Source: an uncultured Clostridia bacterium (GTDB lineage: Bacteria; Bacillota; Clostridia; Christensenellales; Aristaeellaceae). Taken from it: a stretch of 45,939 nucleotides of DNA. Numbering within the stretch: the first letter of the stretch is position 1; every line of letters starts with the position of its first letter. The translations under genes and the position numbers were made by a program. The stretch covers positions 1 through 45,939 of the forward strand of contig CALNAU010000196.1 in NCBI GenBank assembly GCA_937874275.1, written 5' to 3'. Shown in pieces: positions 1 to 7,986 of this stretch. Below the pieces are notes generated by a model. It saw only the letters and a list, made by a program, of their open reading frames with translations, did no database searches and had not been told where the DNA came from.

Positions 1-1859
1 AAGGCGAGGAACTCCTCACGCGTGACAGTTTCCTTTTCGACAAGCAAGTCGGCCAGGCCGTGCAACTTGTCCATGTGTGTCTTCAGCGTGTCCACCGCTA
101 CTTCGTAGCACTGCTTGAGTATGGAGGCAACTTCGCGGTCGATTTCAGCGGCCACATGCTCGCTGTATTCGCGGGACTGGCCAAACTCCATCCCGACAAA
201 CACTTCCTGGTCATGCCCCAGGTAGATGGTGCCCAACTTGTCGCTCATGCCCAGCTGTGTCACCATCTGGCGGGTCAGCTCGGTCGCACGCTTCAAATCA
301 GACTGCGCGCCGGTATATACATCGTTCTCAATCAATTTGACTGCCGCATGGCCGCCAAACATCATGGAAATCACCTGCAGCATTTTGCTGCGGCTTTGCA
401 GGTCAAACTCCTTCTCAGGAAGCGACAGCGTGAAGCCGCCCGCGCCGCCGCGCGGCACAATGGTTACCGTGTGCACCTCGTCGCACAGCGGCAGGTAATG
501 GCCGACAACCGCGTGCCCGGCTTCGTGATAAGCGATGATGCGTTTGTCCTCTTCCAACACCTTGTGGCTCTTTTTTTCGGGTCCCATCTGCACACGTTCA
601 ACCGCCTGGATGAGATCGGACTGTTGAATTTTGGCGCGGTGCTTGCGCGCCGCGACCAGAGCGCCTTCGTTCATCACGTTTTCCAAATCAGCACCGGTAG
701 CAAAAGGCGTGCGCTTGGCGATGTTCTCCAAATCCACATCATCGGCCAAGGGCTTGCCCTTGGCATGCACCTTGAGGATGGCGATACGGCCATTGATATC
801 CGGATAGTGAACGGTAACCTGTCGGTCAAAACGGCCGGGACGAAGCAGAGCAGGGTCCAGGATGTCGTGGCGGTTGGTGGCCGCCATCACAATCACGCCT
901 TCATTGGTGGCAAAGCCATCCATTTCAACCAGCAGCTGGTTGAGCGTCTGCTCGCGCTCATCATGACCGCCGCCCAGGCCCGCGCCGCGGTGACGACCGA
1001 CCGCGTCTATCTCGTCGATAAAGACAATGCTGGGCGCGGCGCGCTTGGCCTGGTCAAACAAATCGCGCACACGGCTGGCGCCCACACCGACAAACATCTC
1101 CACAAAATCGGAGCCGCTGATGGAGAAGAACGGCACCTTGGCCTCACCGGCTACAGCCTTGGCAAGCAAAGTTTTACCAGTCCCGGGGGGGCCCACCAAC
1201 AGCACGCCTTTGGGGATACGCGCGCCAAGTTCCAGATACTTCTTGGGCTCTTTGAGAAAGTCTACAATCTCTTTGAGCTCTTCTTTTTCTTCATCGGCGC
1301 CTGCCACATCGGCAAAGGTAATCTTGTTCTTGTTAGGGTCAACCATGTTGGCGTGACTCTTGCCAAAGCTCATCACCTTGGAGTTGCCACCGGTCTGCTG
1401 GCGCATCATGACGTACCAGAATACCATTACCAAAGCAAGCGGCAGCAGGAAGGGCAGCATTTCCAAGTACCAGGGTGTCACCACGGGTGGCAAATACTCC
1501 AGCCGCAGCTTGCGTCCACCAAACGACATATCATTGATGCTGACCATATCGGGATCAAGCTTGTTCTCCGCCGCGTACATGCGCGTCAGCGTATCGACAA
1601 ATTCCGGGCCTATCGTGCTCTCAAAATCATAGCGCGCAGGAAAATCAGCCTCTGATGTGAGGCTGGGAGACGCTAAGCCATACAGGGTATTTCCGCGGAT
1701 GGCGACCCTGGCCACTTTGCCTTCGGAAATATTCTGCAACAAATCAGGGTACTTGAGCCGGTTGGTGGGGATGCTGATGCTTTCGGATATCATAAAAGCA
1801 ACCAAAAGAAATGCCGCAATCATGAATACATAGCCAAGCATGCTGCGAGATTTACGCAA
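1..1859 (-). CDS. ftsH: ATP-dependent zinc metalloprotease FtsH, C-terminal end cut by the window edge
   Basis: Membrane-anchored AAA+ protease that degrades misfolded membrane proteins and short-lived regulators. Reading from a TTG at 1859, preceded by AAGGAGG at good spacing, about 619 codons are visible before the edge. An N-terminal membrane helix lies at about residues 8-24 and a second, hydrophobic segment at about 125-140. Walker A GPPGTGKT is at about 222-229, followed by Walker B FIDEID and the zinc-protease motif HEAGH at about 445-449. FtsH proteins usually have 600-680 residues, so little is missing. It follows hpt and tilS on the same strand, the classical tilS-hpt-ftsH order, but also has a promoter of its own. 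The long open frame on the opposite strand here is only a shadow. Confidence 0.96.
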   Translation of the reverse strand, partial: MRKSRSMLGYVFMIAAFLLVAFMISESISIPTNRLKYPDLLQNISEGKVARVAIRGNTLYGLASPSLTSEADFPARYDFESTIGPEFVDTLTRMYAAENKLDPDMVSINDMSFGGRKLRLEYLPPVVTPWYLEMLPFLLPLALVMVFWYVMMRQQTGGNSKVMSFGKSHANMVDPNKNKITFADVAGADEEKEELKEIVDFLKEPKKYLELGARIPKGVLLVGPPGTGKTLLAKAVAGEAKVPFFSISGSDFVEMFVGVGASRVRDLFDQAKRAAPSIVFIDEIDAVGRHRGAGLGGGHDEREQTLNQLLVEMDGFATNEGVIVMAATNRHDILDPALLRPGRFDRQVTVHYPDINGRIAILKVHAKGKPLADDVDLENIAKRTPFATGADLENVMNEGALVAARKHRAKIQQSDLIQAVERVQMGPEKKSHKVLEEDKRIIAYHEAGHAVVGHYLPLCDEVHTVTIVPRGGAGGFTLSLPEKEFDLQSRSKMLQVISMMFGGHAAVKLIENDVYTGAQSDLKRATELTRQMVTQLGMSDKLGTIYLGHDQEVFVGMEFGQSREYSEHVAAEIDREVASILKQCYEVAVDTLKTHMDKLHGLADLLVEKETVTREEFLA

Positions 1860-1897
1860 TAGGGGGTTCCTCCTTAAAAAGTGCCATACCGTAGTAG

Positions 1898-1927
1898 ATT
1901 ATATCACGCTGTTCCTTGATGACGCAA
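1898..1927 (-). promoter_or_regulatory. Candidate sigma-A promoter for ftsH
   Basis: Minus-strand -10 TATAAT (1898-1903) with -35 TTGCGT (1922-1927), spacer 18 nt. It lies in the hpt-ftsH gap about 40 nt upstream of the SD of ftsH, so ftsH may be transcribed independently of tilS-hpt. The call rests on consensus matching only. Confidence 0.55.
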
Positions 1928-2015
1928 GCAAATCGCGGGCCAATGTGTGGCGCTGATGTAAACCTTTGCAAAACACCAATCAGCCGTCACCGTGATTCGA
2001 TTGATTGCATGTATA

Positions 2016-2591
2016 TCAGGTGTATATCTTCGGGTCCAGTACGCCAACCTCGGGCAGGTTGCGATACTTTTCCGCGTAATCCAGACCATAGCCTACCACA
2101 AACTCGTTGGGGATGATAAAGCAGGCGTAGTCAACCTTGAGGTCATTTTTGCGCCGCTCGGGTTTGTCCAAAAGTGTGGCCAACCGTACAGATTTGGCGC
2201 CGCGTTGCGTGAGGGTTTGCTTAATATAGGAAAGCGTCAATCCACTATCCACTATGTCCTCAATCACCAGCACATCCTTGCCCAGCACGTCGTGATCCAA
2301 GTCCTTCAGGATGCGTACAACGCCGGAGGTCTTGGTGCTGCTGCCGTAGCTGGAGATGGCCATAAAGTCAATCGTCAGCGGCAGGTCCAACTCCCGCAGC
2401 AAATCGGTGAAAAACAGCACAGCGCCTTTGAGGATACAGACACACATTAGATCTTTCCCCTCATAATCTTTTTGCAGTTGCGCCGCAAGCTTAGCAACCG
2501 CCTGGCTGATTTCATCCTTGGTAATCAGCACCCTATCCAAATCCCTGTACAGCACCCAATCCCTCTGCATAACTCTTTCACTCGCTTTCAT
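2016..2591 (-). CDS. hpt: Hypoxanthine (guanine) phosphoribosyltransferase
   Basis: Purine salvage enzyme that converts hypoxanthine or guanine plus PRPP to IMP or GMP in the cytosol. The 191-residue frame carries the PRPP-binding loop EDIVDSG at about 111-117, the LKGA motif near 54-57 and a DYAEKYRNLP motif near the C-terminus. All are typical of the roughly 180-residue bacterial family. The start is uncertain: ATG 2591 overlaps the end of tilS by 14 nt, whereas an in-frame ATG at 2570 gives a length closer to relatives. Neither has a strong SD, which suggests translational coupling to tilS. No clear terminator follows it before the ftsH promoter. Confidence 0.95.
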   Translation of the reverse strand: MKASERVMQRDWVLYRDLDRVLITKDEISQAVAKLAAQLQKDYEGKDLMCVCILKGAVLFFTDLLRELDLPLTIDFMAISSYGSSTKTSGVVRILKDLDHDVLGKDVLVIEDIVDSGLTLSYIKQTLTQRGAKSVRLATLLDKPERRKNDLKVDYACFIIPNEFVVGYGLDYAEKYRNLPEVGVLDPKIYT

Positions 2592-3903
2592 TGCTGTTTG
2601 CGTCTATCTGGTCGGGCAACCGCCCTCGGTAGCATAGTGTTATGGGCTTTGTTGTCGCACCTGTCACCGCCGCAGTCTGGGCCAACCCAACCCCAACAAC
2701 CCATAGTATATCCGGGCCTCGAGCCAGCACGGGCCACATATCGCGTAGCGGCCTGTCTACCTTGCGGTTGATCAGATACTCCTTGAGGCTTTGTGTGCCT
2801 CCCAACCCCAGCGGCGCAATCCTGTCCCCGGGCTGACGATATCGCAGCTGCGCGCCCGCCAGCATTGCCCCGTCAAAGCATTCGATTCTGCGGTTGCCCG
2901 CCTTTGGCTGATTCGTCTCCTGCAATTGACCTAAGGGCAGCAATTCGGCGTCAGGCTTCACAACGTGCAGCCGTTCCCAGCCACGATACGCTTTGACTCC
3001 TCCCGACAAATTGGCACTGCTGCCCGGCCTTTCAAGCAGCAGAAGACGCATGCGCTCGGTCTGCTCAAAATCCAGCACCACATCGGCGGTTTCGCATAGG
3101 CCGCGCAGCATGCGCCGCTGCGCCGCCACCGCCACTGATGACAGCGGCTGCGTCATCACAAAGTACAGAGGCGCTTGCAAACAAGCATTTGCTTGAAGCC
3201 AGTTTGTCACATAGTCAGACCAGAAAACTTCTTCGTCAGACAGAATCACGCTTGTTCTGCCAAGGTTGCGGACGCTTGACGGACAAATATCCGTCATGAT
3301 GGGCATGAGCCTCTTGCGTATGGCGTTTCGCAAAAAGCGTTCGTCCTCGTTGCTCTCGTCCTCACGCCAAGATTGTCCGAGCCCGGTCAGGTATTGAATG
3401 ATATCATGCCTTCTGGTGCCAAGCAATGGGCGCCAGATGTGACCGCTCACTTCCCGCATAGATGCCAATCCCTTGTTGCCTGTGCCCACCATGAGACGCA
3501 TCAGCATGGTTTCTGCCTGATCATCCAAATGGTGCCCCAGCACCAGCCATTCGTTTTCGGCGTTGGACATAGCCTTCGCGAATGCCTGGTAGCGAGCAAC
3601 TCTTGCGTTCGCCTCCACATTTCCGTCGCATGAAACAATAACATATTCAACGATGAGCGGTAATGCATGCTCTTCACAAAACGCACGAACAAAAGCAGCA
3701 TCCAAATCCGCGTTGTCCCGCAGACCATGATGTACATGGACACACGTCAACGATAGCGGATACTGTTTCTTTAGCTCGAGCAACAGCAATGCCAACGCGA
3801 CAGAGTCTGCGCCACCCGATAAACCTAAGACCAGCTTTGCGGGCTGTCCTATCTTGAGGTAAGAAGCTGTCACTCGTTTCATTAGCTCATCCATATTTGA
3901 CAT
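2578..3903 (-). CDS. tilS: tRNA(Ile)-lysidine synthase TilS
   Basis: N-type ATP pyrophosphatase that converts C34 of tRNA-Ile(CAU) to lysidine, so the anticodon reads AUA and the tRNA is charged with Ile. The PP-loop SGGADS lies at about residues 29-34, followed by the family motifs VHHGLR and GHHLDDQAET. The C-terminal half has the substrate-recognition architecture, including a RQPGDRI segment and an SLKEYLINRKV segment. About 441 residues from ATG 3903. Further starts are possible at ATG 3894 and TTG 3930, and none has a clear SD. It is followed by hpt with a 14-nt overlap and is divergent from hsp20. Confidence 0.95.
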   Translation of the reverse strand: MSNMDELMKRVTASYLKIGQPAKLVLGLSGGADSVALALLLLELKKQYPLSLTCVHVHHGLRDNADLDAAFVRAFCEEHALPLIVEYVIVSCDGNVEANARVARYQAFAKAMSNAENEWLVLGHHLDDQAETMLMRLMVGTGNKGLASMREVSGHIWRPLLGTRRHDIIQYLTGLGQSWREDESNEDERFLRNAIRKRLMPIMTDICPSSVRNLGRTSVILSDEEVFWSDYVTNWLQANACLQAPLYFVMTQPLSSVAVAAQRRMLRGLCETADVVLDFEQTERMRLLLLERPGSSANLSGGVKAYRGWERLHVVKPDAELLPLGQLQETNQPKAGNRRIECFDGAMLAGAQLRYRQPGDRIAPLGLGGTQSLKEYLINRKVDRPLRDMWPVLARGPDILWVVGVGLAQTAAVTGATTKPITLCYRGRLPDQIDANSNESE

Positions 3904-3952
3904 TCTAACCAAATCAACTTCATTGAACAAGCAGAAAGAAAGAATTAGAATA

Positions 3953-3981
3953 TTGACTTTCTTTGACCATTGTGTTATGAT
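3953..3981 (+). promoter_or_regulatory. Sigma-A-type promoter of hsp20
   Basis: TTGACT (3953-3958), 17-nt spacer, TATGAT (3976-3981). It predicts a start near 3988 and a leader of about 50 nt. No CIRCE inverted repeat (TTAGCACTC/GAGTGCTAA) is visible around it, so HrcA control is not supported here. The SD TTAGGAGG sits 5-12 nt before the ATG. Confidence 0.75.
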
Positions 3982-4041
3982 CTATTTGTCGCTGAAAAGC
4001 GGCCACCAAATTAACAGGACACATGACTTAGGAGGAAACGT

Positions 4042-4530
4042 ATGTTTACACTAATTCCCTATCGCCGTTATCTGAGCAGCCCCACCGGCAGCCGAGGCTC
4101 CTTGATGAACGATTCCTTTTTCCGCTCGTTCATGAACATGAGCGACAGCCTTGGTAGCAATGGTTTCCGCGTGGACATCCGCGAAAAGGACAATGCCTAC
4201 CTGCTAGAGGCTGAACTGCCCGGCGTGGCCGAAGACAACATCAACCTCACTGTGGATGGGGATGTGTTGACCATCAGCGCCGATATCAGCAGCGAGACAA
4301 AGGACGAACGCCAGAATTACTATTACTCCGAACGCCGTACCGGCCATGTAGAGCGTTCCTTCAACTTGGAGGGCATCGATCAGGATGCCATCACAGCCAA
4401 CTGCAAGAATGGCATTCTCTACGTTGATTTGCCCAAGCAAAAGCCAGTGCCCGAAAAAACGGCGCGCAAGATTCAAATCATCAACGCTCCCCGGCTGGAG
4501 GAGAACAAAGACGAAACAAAGTCCGTGTAA
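4042..4530 (+). CDS. Small heat-shock protein, Hsp20/alpha-crystallin family
   Basis: ATP-independent holdase chaperone that binds unfolding proteins in the cytosol. It has 162 residues: a short N-terminal arm rich in Ser, Met and Phe (about 1-40), then an alpha-crystallin domain at about 42-148 with the family features FRVDIREKDNAYLLEAELPG and NGILYVDLPK, and a C-terminal tail with an IQIIN element resembling the I-x-I/V motif. A strong SD (AGGAGG) precedes ATG 4042. It is a single-gene unit with its own promoter and a hairpin terminator directly after the stop. It is divergent from tilS. Confidence 0.95.
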   Translation: MFTLIPYRRYLSSPTGSRGSLMNDSFFRSFMNMSDSLGSNGFRVDIREKDNAYLLEAELPGVAEDNINLTVDGDVLTISADISSETKDERQNYYYSERRTGHVERSFNLEGIDQDAITANCKNGILYVDLPKQKPVPEKTARKIQIINAPRLEENKDETKSV

Positions 4531-4547
4531 CAAAACACACAAATTTC

Positions 4548-4577
4548 AGGGGCTGCCAATTGATGGCGGCCTCTTTG
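4548..4577 (+). terminator. Rho-independent-like terminator after hsp20
   Basis: Eleven-base-pair stem with two G-U pairs (arms 4548-4558 and 4564-4574), loop 4559-4563, followed by TTT and a T-rich stretch up to about 4590. It begins 18 nt after the hsp20 stop. A second hairpin (arms 4618-4625 and 4639-4646, 8 perfect pairs, 13-nt loop) has no T tract and abuts the next promoter. Confidence 0.6.
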
Positions 4578-4647
4578 CTTATCCTTTTTACTGCCAGGCA
4601 CATTCCTACAAATATGTCAAAGGGCTTTGCACCGTTTGGCCCTTTGC

Positions 4648-4676
4648 TTGACGCAGATTTGTCTGGATAGTAGAAT
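4648..4676 (+). promoter_or_regulatory. Sigma-A-type promoter of the rhomboid-like gene
   Basis: TTGACG (4648-4653), 17-nt spacer, TAGAAT (4671-4676). The predicted transcription start is about 30 nt before the ATG at 4712. The SD AAGGGGA lies just before the ATG. Confidence 0.65.
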
Positions 4677-4711
4677 AATGAATAGATTCTAACATCAGTA
4701 AGGGGATATGC

Positions 4712-5362
4712 ATGAACATCATGAATCGGTTGGAAAGAAAACTATATCGGCTGCGCGTTGAGCCGTTTTTTCGATACATTATCTTTGCGATGGCGGGTGT
4801 TTACTTGCTCCAAATGCTTTTTCCGCCGTTTAATCTCATCAGCAAATTGTTGCTGGTCATGCCCATGGTGTATCTGGGCGAAGTATGGCGATTGATCAGT
4901 TTCCTCATCGTTCCCCCGCTGTATGATCCGTTTTCTGCGCTGCTGAATATGTACTTTTACTACTTCATCGGCACCTCGCTGGAGAGCAAATGGGGAGCGC
5001 GTCGGTTTTTGCTGTACTTCCTGTTGGGCGCATTGGGCGCAGTGTTAGCCGCGTTGATTACACAGGTTGGCACCAATCACTTTTTATACATGTCGATGTT
5101 TTTCGCATTTTCTTTGCTGCATCCGGAGCAGGAGTTGTTGCTTTTCTTCGTCTTGCCTGTCAAGATGAAGTGGTTGGCCCTGTTCAACGCTGTTTACTAC
5201 ATATACATGTTCATCGTGGGCGATTGGCCGCAGCGCGTGGCCATGATATTCAGCCTGCTCAACCTCTTCCTGTTCTTCGGCGGCGACATGCTGACCATGA
5301 TACGCGATTCTATCAATCACTGGCAGCGTAAACGCCGCTTTCAGAACGCGCAGCGCCGATAA
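4712..5362 (+). CDS. Rhomboid-like polytopic membrane protein without an evident catalytic Ser
   Basis: A 216-residue hydrophobic protein with about five or six membrane segments (roughly 20-38, 45-65, 72-92, 100-120, 125-150, 155-190) and a basic C-terminal tail. The pattern GEVWRLISFLIVPP, YYFIGTSLESKWG and FFVLPVKMKWLAL matches the group usually annotated in Clostridia as rhomboid-family membrane proteins. The rhomboid GxSG catalytic serine is not seen: the corresponding helix reads FLYMSMFFAF. It is therefore more likely an inactive rhomboid-fold protein than a protease. Its partner and function are unknown. It is a single-gene unit between hsp20 and the rnpB terminator. Confidence 0.75.
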   Translation: MNIMNRLERKLYRLRVEPFFRYIIFAMAGVYLLQMLFPPFNLISKLLLVMPMVYLGEVWRLISFLIVPPLYDPFSALLNMYFYYFIGTSLESKWGARRFLLYFLLGALGAVLAALITQVGTNHFLYMSMFFAFSLLHPEQELLLFFVLPVKMKWLALFNAVYYIYMFIVGDWPQRVAMIFSLLNLFLFFGGDMLTMIRDSINHWQRKRRFQNAQRR

Positions 5363-5443
5363 ACCACGGTTCTTCACGGCAGCAAGTTGTAAAGTATTGC
5401 AATCGCCTCCCTGTTTCGCATACACACTCTAAATACAGCAGAT

Positions 5444-5472
5444 AAGCCCCGGACGCAATGCATCCGGGGCTT
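5444..5472. terminator. Hairpin terminator after rnpB, possibly bidirectional
   Basis: Thirteen-base-pair GC-rich stem (AAGCCCCGGACGC with its complement, one G-T wobble) and a 3-nt loop. It lies 13 nt beyond the 3' end of rnpB on the minus strand, and 80 nt after the stop of the convergent rhomboid-like gene on the plus strand. The T tracts on both sides are short and interrupted, so the terminator role is inferred mainly from its position between convergent genes. Confidence 0.65.
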
Positions 5473-5485
5473 ACCTATTTGAAAT

Positions 5486-5827
5486 AAGTTGACGAGCGCA
5501 GCCTGTAAGCCGAGTTCTGTCTGGAATGGCCATCTGTCTAGGCGTTCCGTCGCCGGGACGCTCAAGCGATTACGAAAGCGGGACGGGCCGCCCCATGTGC
5601 TTTCAACTATCTTGCACCAGGTGGGGTTTACATGACGGACAAGTCGCCAGGCCGCCGGTGCGCTCTTACCGCACCTTTCCACCCTTACCGAACAAATCGG
5701 CGGTATCTCTCTGTTGCACTCGCCTTGGAGTCGCCTCCACCAGCCGTTAGCTGGCACCCTGCCCTGTGGTGCTCGGACTTTCCTCATGCCTGTTGGGCAT
5801 GCGGCCATTCAGCTGCCTCATCAGCTT
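5486..5827 (-). ncRNA. rnpB: RNase P RNA, bacterial class A
   Basis: Catalytic RNA that matures the 5' ends of tRNAs. On the minus strand the conserved P4 strand GAGGAAAGTCCGAGC lies near 5775-5790, followed by the CAGGGTGCC region and GGTAAGAGCGCACCGG, then the 3' block ACAGAACTCGGCTTACAGGC near 5501-5520. The two ends pair as P1 (AAGCTGATGAGGCAGC with GCTGCGCTCGTCAACTT). About 342 nt, normal for class A. The 5' end is only about 10 nt after the stop of the zinc-ribbon gene and a hairpin terminator follows. The open frames crossing this region are spurious. Confidence 0.95.
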
Positions 5828-5837
5828 ATACGATAGG

Positions 5838-6539
5838 TCAAACGATAATCATTCGGCCGCAGGTCTCACACTCCACCAATTTGCCGGACTTGATGCTGTG
5901 CAGTACGGAAGAAGGGAAGGACATGTTGCAGCCACCGCATTGTCCCTCCTGCAAGCGAGCCATGGGCGGCACGCTGTGCTGCTTGATGGAATTATATTTT
6001 TCAAGGTACTCCGCTTCGATGCCGTCCAATTTTTCCCGTGCTTTGGCTCGCAGCTGCTCGACGACAACCTGCATGTCTTTATATTCCGCGTCATACTCGT
6101 CGCGCAACGGAATAAATTCATCCCTGGCGGCAATCAGCCGTACTTTGACGTCCCGCTGCATGCGATCGCGGTCGGCCGCGTTTTTGCGGATACGGCGTGT
6201 CTCCTGCTCAAAGTCGTTAAGCGAGCCAGACAGCCGTTGGGCTTCCTCGATAAAGGCACGGATGTCTTCGCTGCTGTCGGCAGGCTGTTCCTGGATGCGG
6301 GTTTGCAGCTGCTTCAGCTGGTCTTCCGCCAGGCCGATGGCATCCTTCAGCGCGTCCATACGGTCTACCATCGCCAGAATTTCATCTTCAATCTGCTTGA
6401 GGCTCTTTTGAAGATCCTGATATGAGTCACGGAGCTTGACAAGCTTCTGCCGTTTGGGCGACCTGCGAATAGACGCCTCCAGGTTATCCACCTCAACGTC
6501 AGCCTGCTGATACTCCCACAATCGTTCTAATTGGTTCAT
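5838..6539 (-). CDS. Coiled-coil protein with C4 zinc ribbon (DUF164 family)
   Basis: A 233-residue protein. Residues about 5-185 are long, charged helices with heptad character (an antiparallel coiled-coil hairpin). They end in a zinc ribbon with C201-x2-C204 and C224-x2-C227. This is the architecture of the widespread DUF164/zinc-ribbon family; some members have been proposed to bind nucleic acid or act in translation or secretion, but the role here is unknown. The SD AGGAGGT lies before ATG 6539, 9 nt after nif3. It is the last protein gene before rnpB in the dgt-dnaG-rpoD operon, and the neighbouring nif3 is a recurrent partner. Confidence 0.85.
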   Translation of the reverse strand: MNQLERLWEYQQADVEVDNLEASIRRSPKRQKLVKLRDSYQDLQKSLKQIEDEILAMVDRMDALKDAIGLAEDQLKQLQTRIQEQPADSSEDIRAFIEEAQRLSGSLNDFEQETRRIRKNAADRDRMQRDVKVRLIAARDEFIPLRDEYDAEYKDMQVVVEQLRAKAREKLDGIEAEYLEKYNSIKQHSVPPMARLQEGQCGGCNMSFPSSVLHSIKSGKLVECETCGRMIIV

Positions 6540-6548
6540 ACTACCTCC

Positions 6549-7331
6549 TCACAGGGTACAGCCCCTGGCGCCTGAAATGGCCGCAGATGCATGCACCCCC
6601 ACATGATATTGTAGTGTATTCAAAGTGTTTTGTAAATAGAGCGCCAGCTCATGCATCATACCCACCTCGGTATGGTAATGTCCGCCATCAAACAAAACGA
6701 ATCCGCTTTCTGCCGCGGCCAATGCGTTGTGATGGCGCACCTCCCCCGTCAGGTAGGCCTGCGCACCGGCTTCTCGGGCCGCAAGATACCCTTCATCGTA
6801 AGCGCCGCCAGCTATAGCCAGCGTCCGGATGACTACGTCCGGTTTGCCATAGCAGCGCAACCGCTGCCCCAGCACCTCGCCGATTTGTGTGCCCAGCATT
6901 CGGGCAGAGATGGGTTGTGGCAACTCCCCCAGATAGATAAAAGGGTCAGCCTTGCGAAGGTCGTTCAAACCCAGTTTTCGACCAATGACTGCGCCACCGC
7001 TTAGGTATGTTTGATCCAAATTGGTGTGGGCACTGATGACAGACAACCCGCTGCGGAGTATCTGTCCAAGCAACGCCCCCTCATAAGTATCCTGTCTCAA
7101 TGTCTTGACCGCGTGAAACATCAGCGGATGATGGACAACCAGCAATTGTGCGCCCTTGTCCAATGCCTCCTGCACCACGGCAGGCGTCGCATCCAGCGCT
7201 ACTAATATGTTGTCCACCTCAGCATGAGGAGAGCCAATTAGAAAGCCGGCGTTATCAAAATCCTCCTGGGTTTCAAACGGCGCAATTGCATTGATGAGGT
7301 CAAAGATCTGTTGATTCGTTGGCTTTCGCAC
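6549..7331 (-). CDS. Nif3-like dinuclear metal centre hexameric protein
   Basis: Member of the Nif3/YbgI/YqfO family, toroidal proteins with a two-metal site; annotated in places as GTP cyclohydrolase I type 2-like, with the true substrate unsettled. Putative metal ligands are visible in VVHHPLMF (about residue 66), ISAHTNLD (about 100) and GGHYHTE near the C-terminus. The start is set at GTG 7331, which has a GGAGGAG site 6-12 nt upstream and overlaps trmK by 32 nt, giving 260 residues: the short form without the inserted PII-like domain of YqfO. The longer frame to 7463 is not supported. It pairs with trmK as in many Firmicutes. Confidence 0.9.
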   Translation of the reverse strand: MRKPTNQQIFDLINAIAPFETQEDFDNAGFLIGSPHAEVDNILVALDATPAVVQEALDKGAQLLVVHHPLMFHAVKTLRQDTYEGALLGQILRSGLSVISAHTNLDQTYLSGGAVIGRKLGLNDLRKADPFIYLGELPQPISARMLGTQIGEVLGQRLRCYGKPDVVIRTLAIAGGAYDEGYLAAREAGAQAYLTGEVRHHNALAAAESGFVLFDGGHYHTEVGMMHELALYLQNTLNTLQYHVGVHASAAISGARGCTL

Positions 7332-7986
7332 GCTCAATCTCCTCCGACAGCCATTGCAGCTGTTGTTTTTTCTGTTCGTCCCGTCCGGCCGACAATACGC
7401 ATACACGCCAGAGCAGGTAATCCAGCACGCTGGCGCTTTCGGTGCTTCGCAGTGTTGGGCCAATGGCCACCTGCTTGTCAGTATACCGCGCCGTGCCTCG
7501 CTCGGCGGTTATCACCGTGTAGAATCGTCCGGCGGCACTTACCACATCTTCACAATCCAGGCGATAACCGTACTCTGCCAATGCCCGGCGAACCCTATCG
7601 GTCTCGGTTTGTGCTGACAGCACCAGCCTGGCATCGCCAATGCGATGATGCCCAGCCAGTATCTCCACCATGGTCTCGCCGCCGATACCGGCAATGACCA
7701 CGGTATCCACACGTTTGGTGACTGCGGCCAGCCCATCCGCCACCACGAAATCGGCACGGTTGTGCAAACCGTGCCGCGCCAGCAGTCTCCTGGCCTTGTT
7801 CAATGAATCCGGGCTGATATCGCTGATGATCATACGCTGGCAGATGCCCTGTCCCAACAGCCAGCAGGCCAACCGCCCATGGTCGGCGCCGATATCAGCT
7901 GCCAGTGCGCACTTAGGAACCCGGTTGGCCACAGCTTGCAGACGCGCATCCAACTTGGGCAGGCGCAATCTCAGCTTATCCGTCAA
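7300..7986 (-). CDS. trmK: tRNA (adenine(22)-N1)-methyltransferase TrmK
   Basis: SAM-dependent methyltransferase that makes m1A22 in tRNA. It has 228 residues: an N-terminal Rossmann-like domain with the SAM motif AADIGADHGRL (about 28-38), a second motif IISDISPDSL, and VIAGIGGETM (about 96-105), then a helical C-terminal part. The start is TTG 7986, overlapping the rpoD stop codon by TTGA (4 nt), so translation is probably coupled. The position between rpoD and nif3 is the classical one in Firmicutes. Confidence 0.92.
   Translation of the reverse strand: MTDKLRLRLPKLDARLQAVANRVPKCALAADIGADHGRLACWLLGQGICQRMIISDISPDSLNKARRLLARHGLHNRADFVVADGLAAVTKRVDTVVIAGIGGETMVEILAGHHRIGDARLVLSAQTETDRVRRALAEYGYRLDCEDVVSAAGRFYTVITAERGTARYTDKQVAIGPTLRSTESASVLDYLLWRVCVLSAGRDEQKKQQLQWLSEEIERAKANESTDL

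Noticed and set aside
60..1655. 531-residue open frame on the plus strand
   Set aside because: It lies antisense to ftsH, whose motifs are unmistakable on the minus strand. The plus frame has no domain and is a codon-bias shadow.
2010..2040. Direct repeat of GATATACA-like sequence after hpt
   Set aside because: Only two short, imperfect copies; likely chance, and not a terminator.
3900..4041. CIRCE element upstream of hsp20
   Set aside because: No TTAGCACTC-N9-GAGTGCTAA repeat is present between tilS and hsp20.
5374..5808. 144-residue minus-strand frame, and plus-strand frames, through 5.4-5.8 kb
   Set aside because: The interval is the RNase P RNA and its terminator; conserved RNA blocks explain it fully.
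7332..7463. N-terminal extension of the Nif3 frame
   Set aside because: It overlaps trmK by over 160 nt, whereas GTG 7331 has a strong SD and gives the normal family length.
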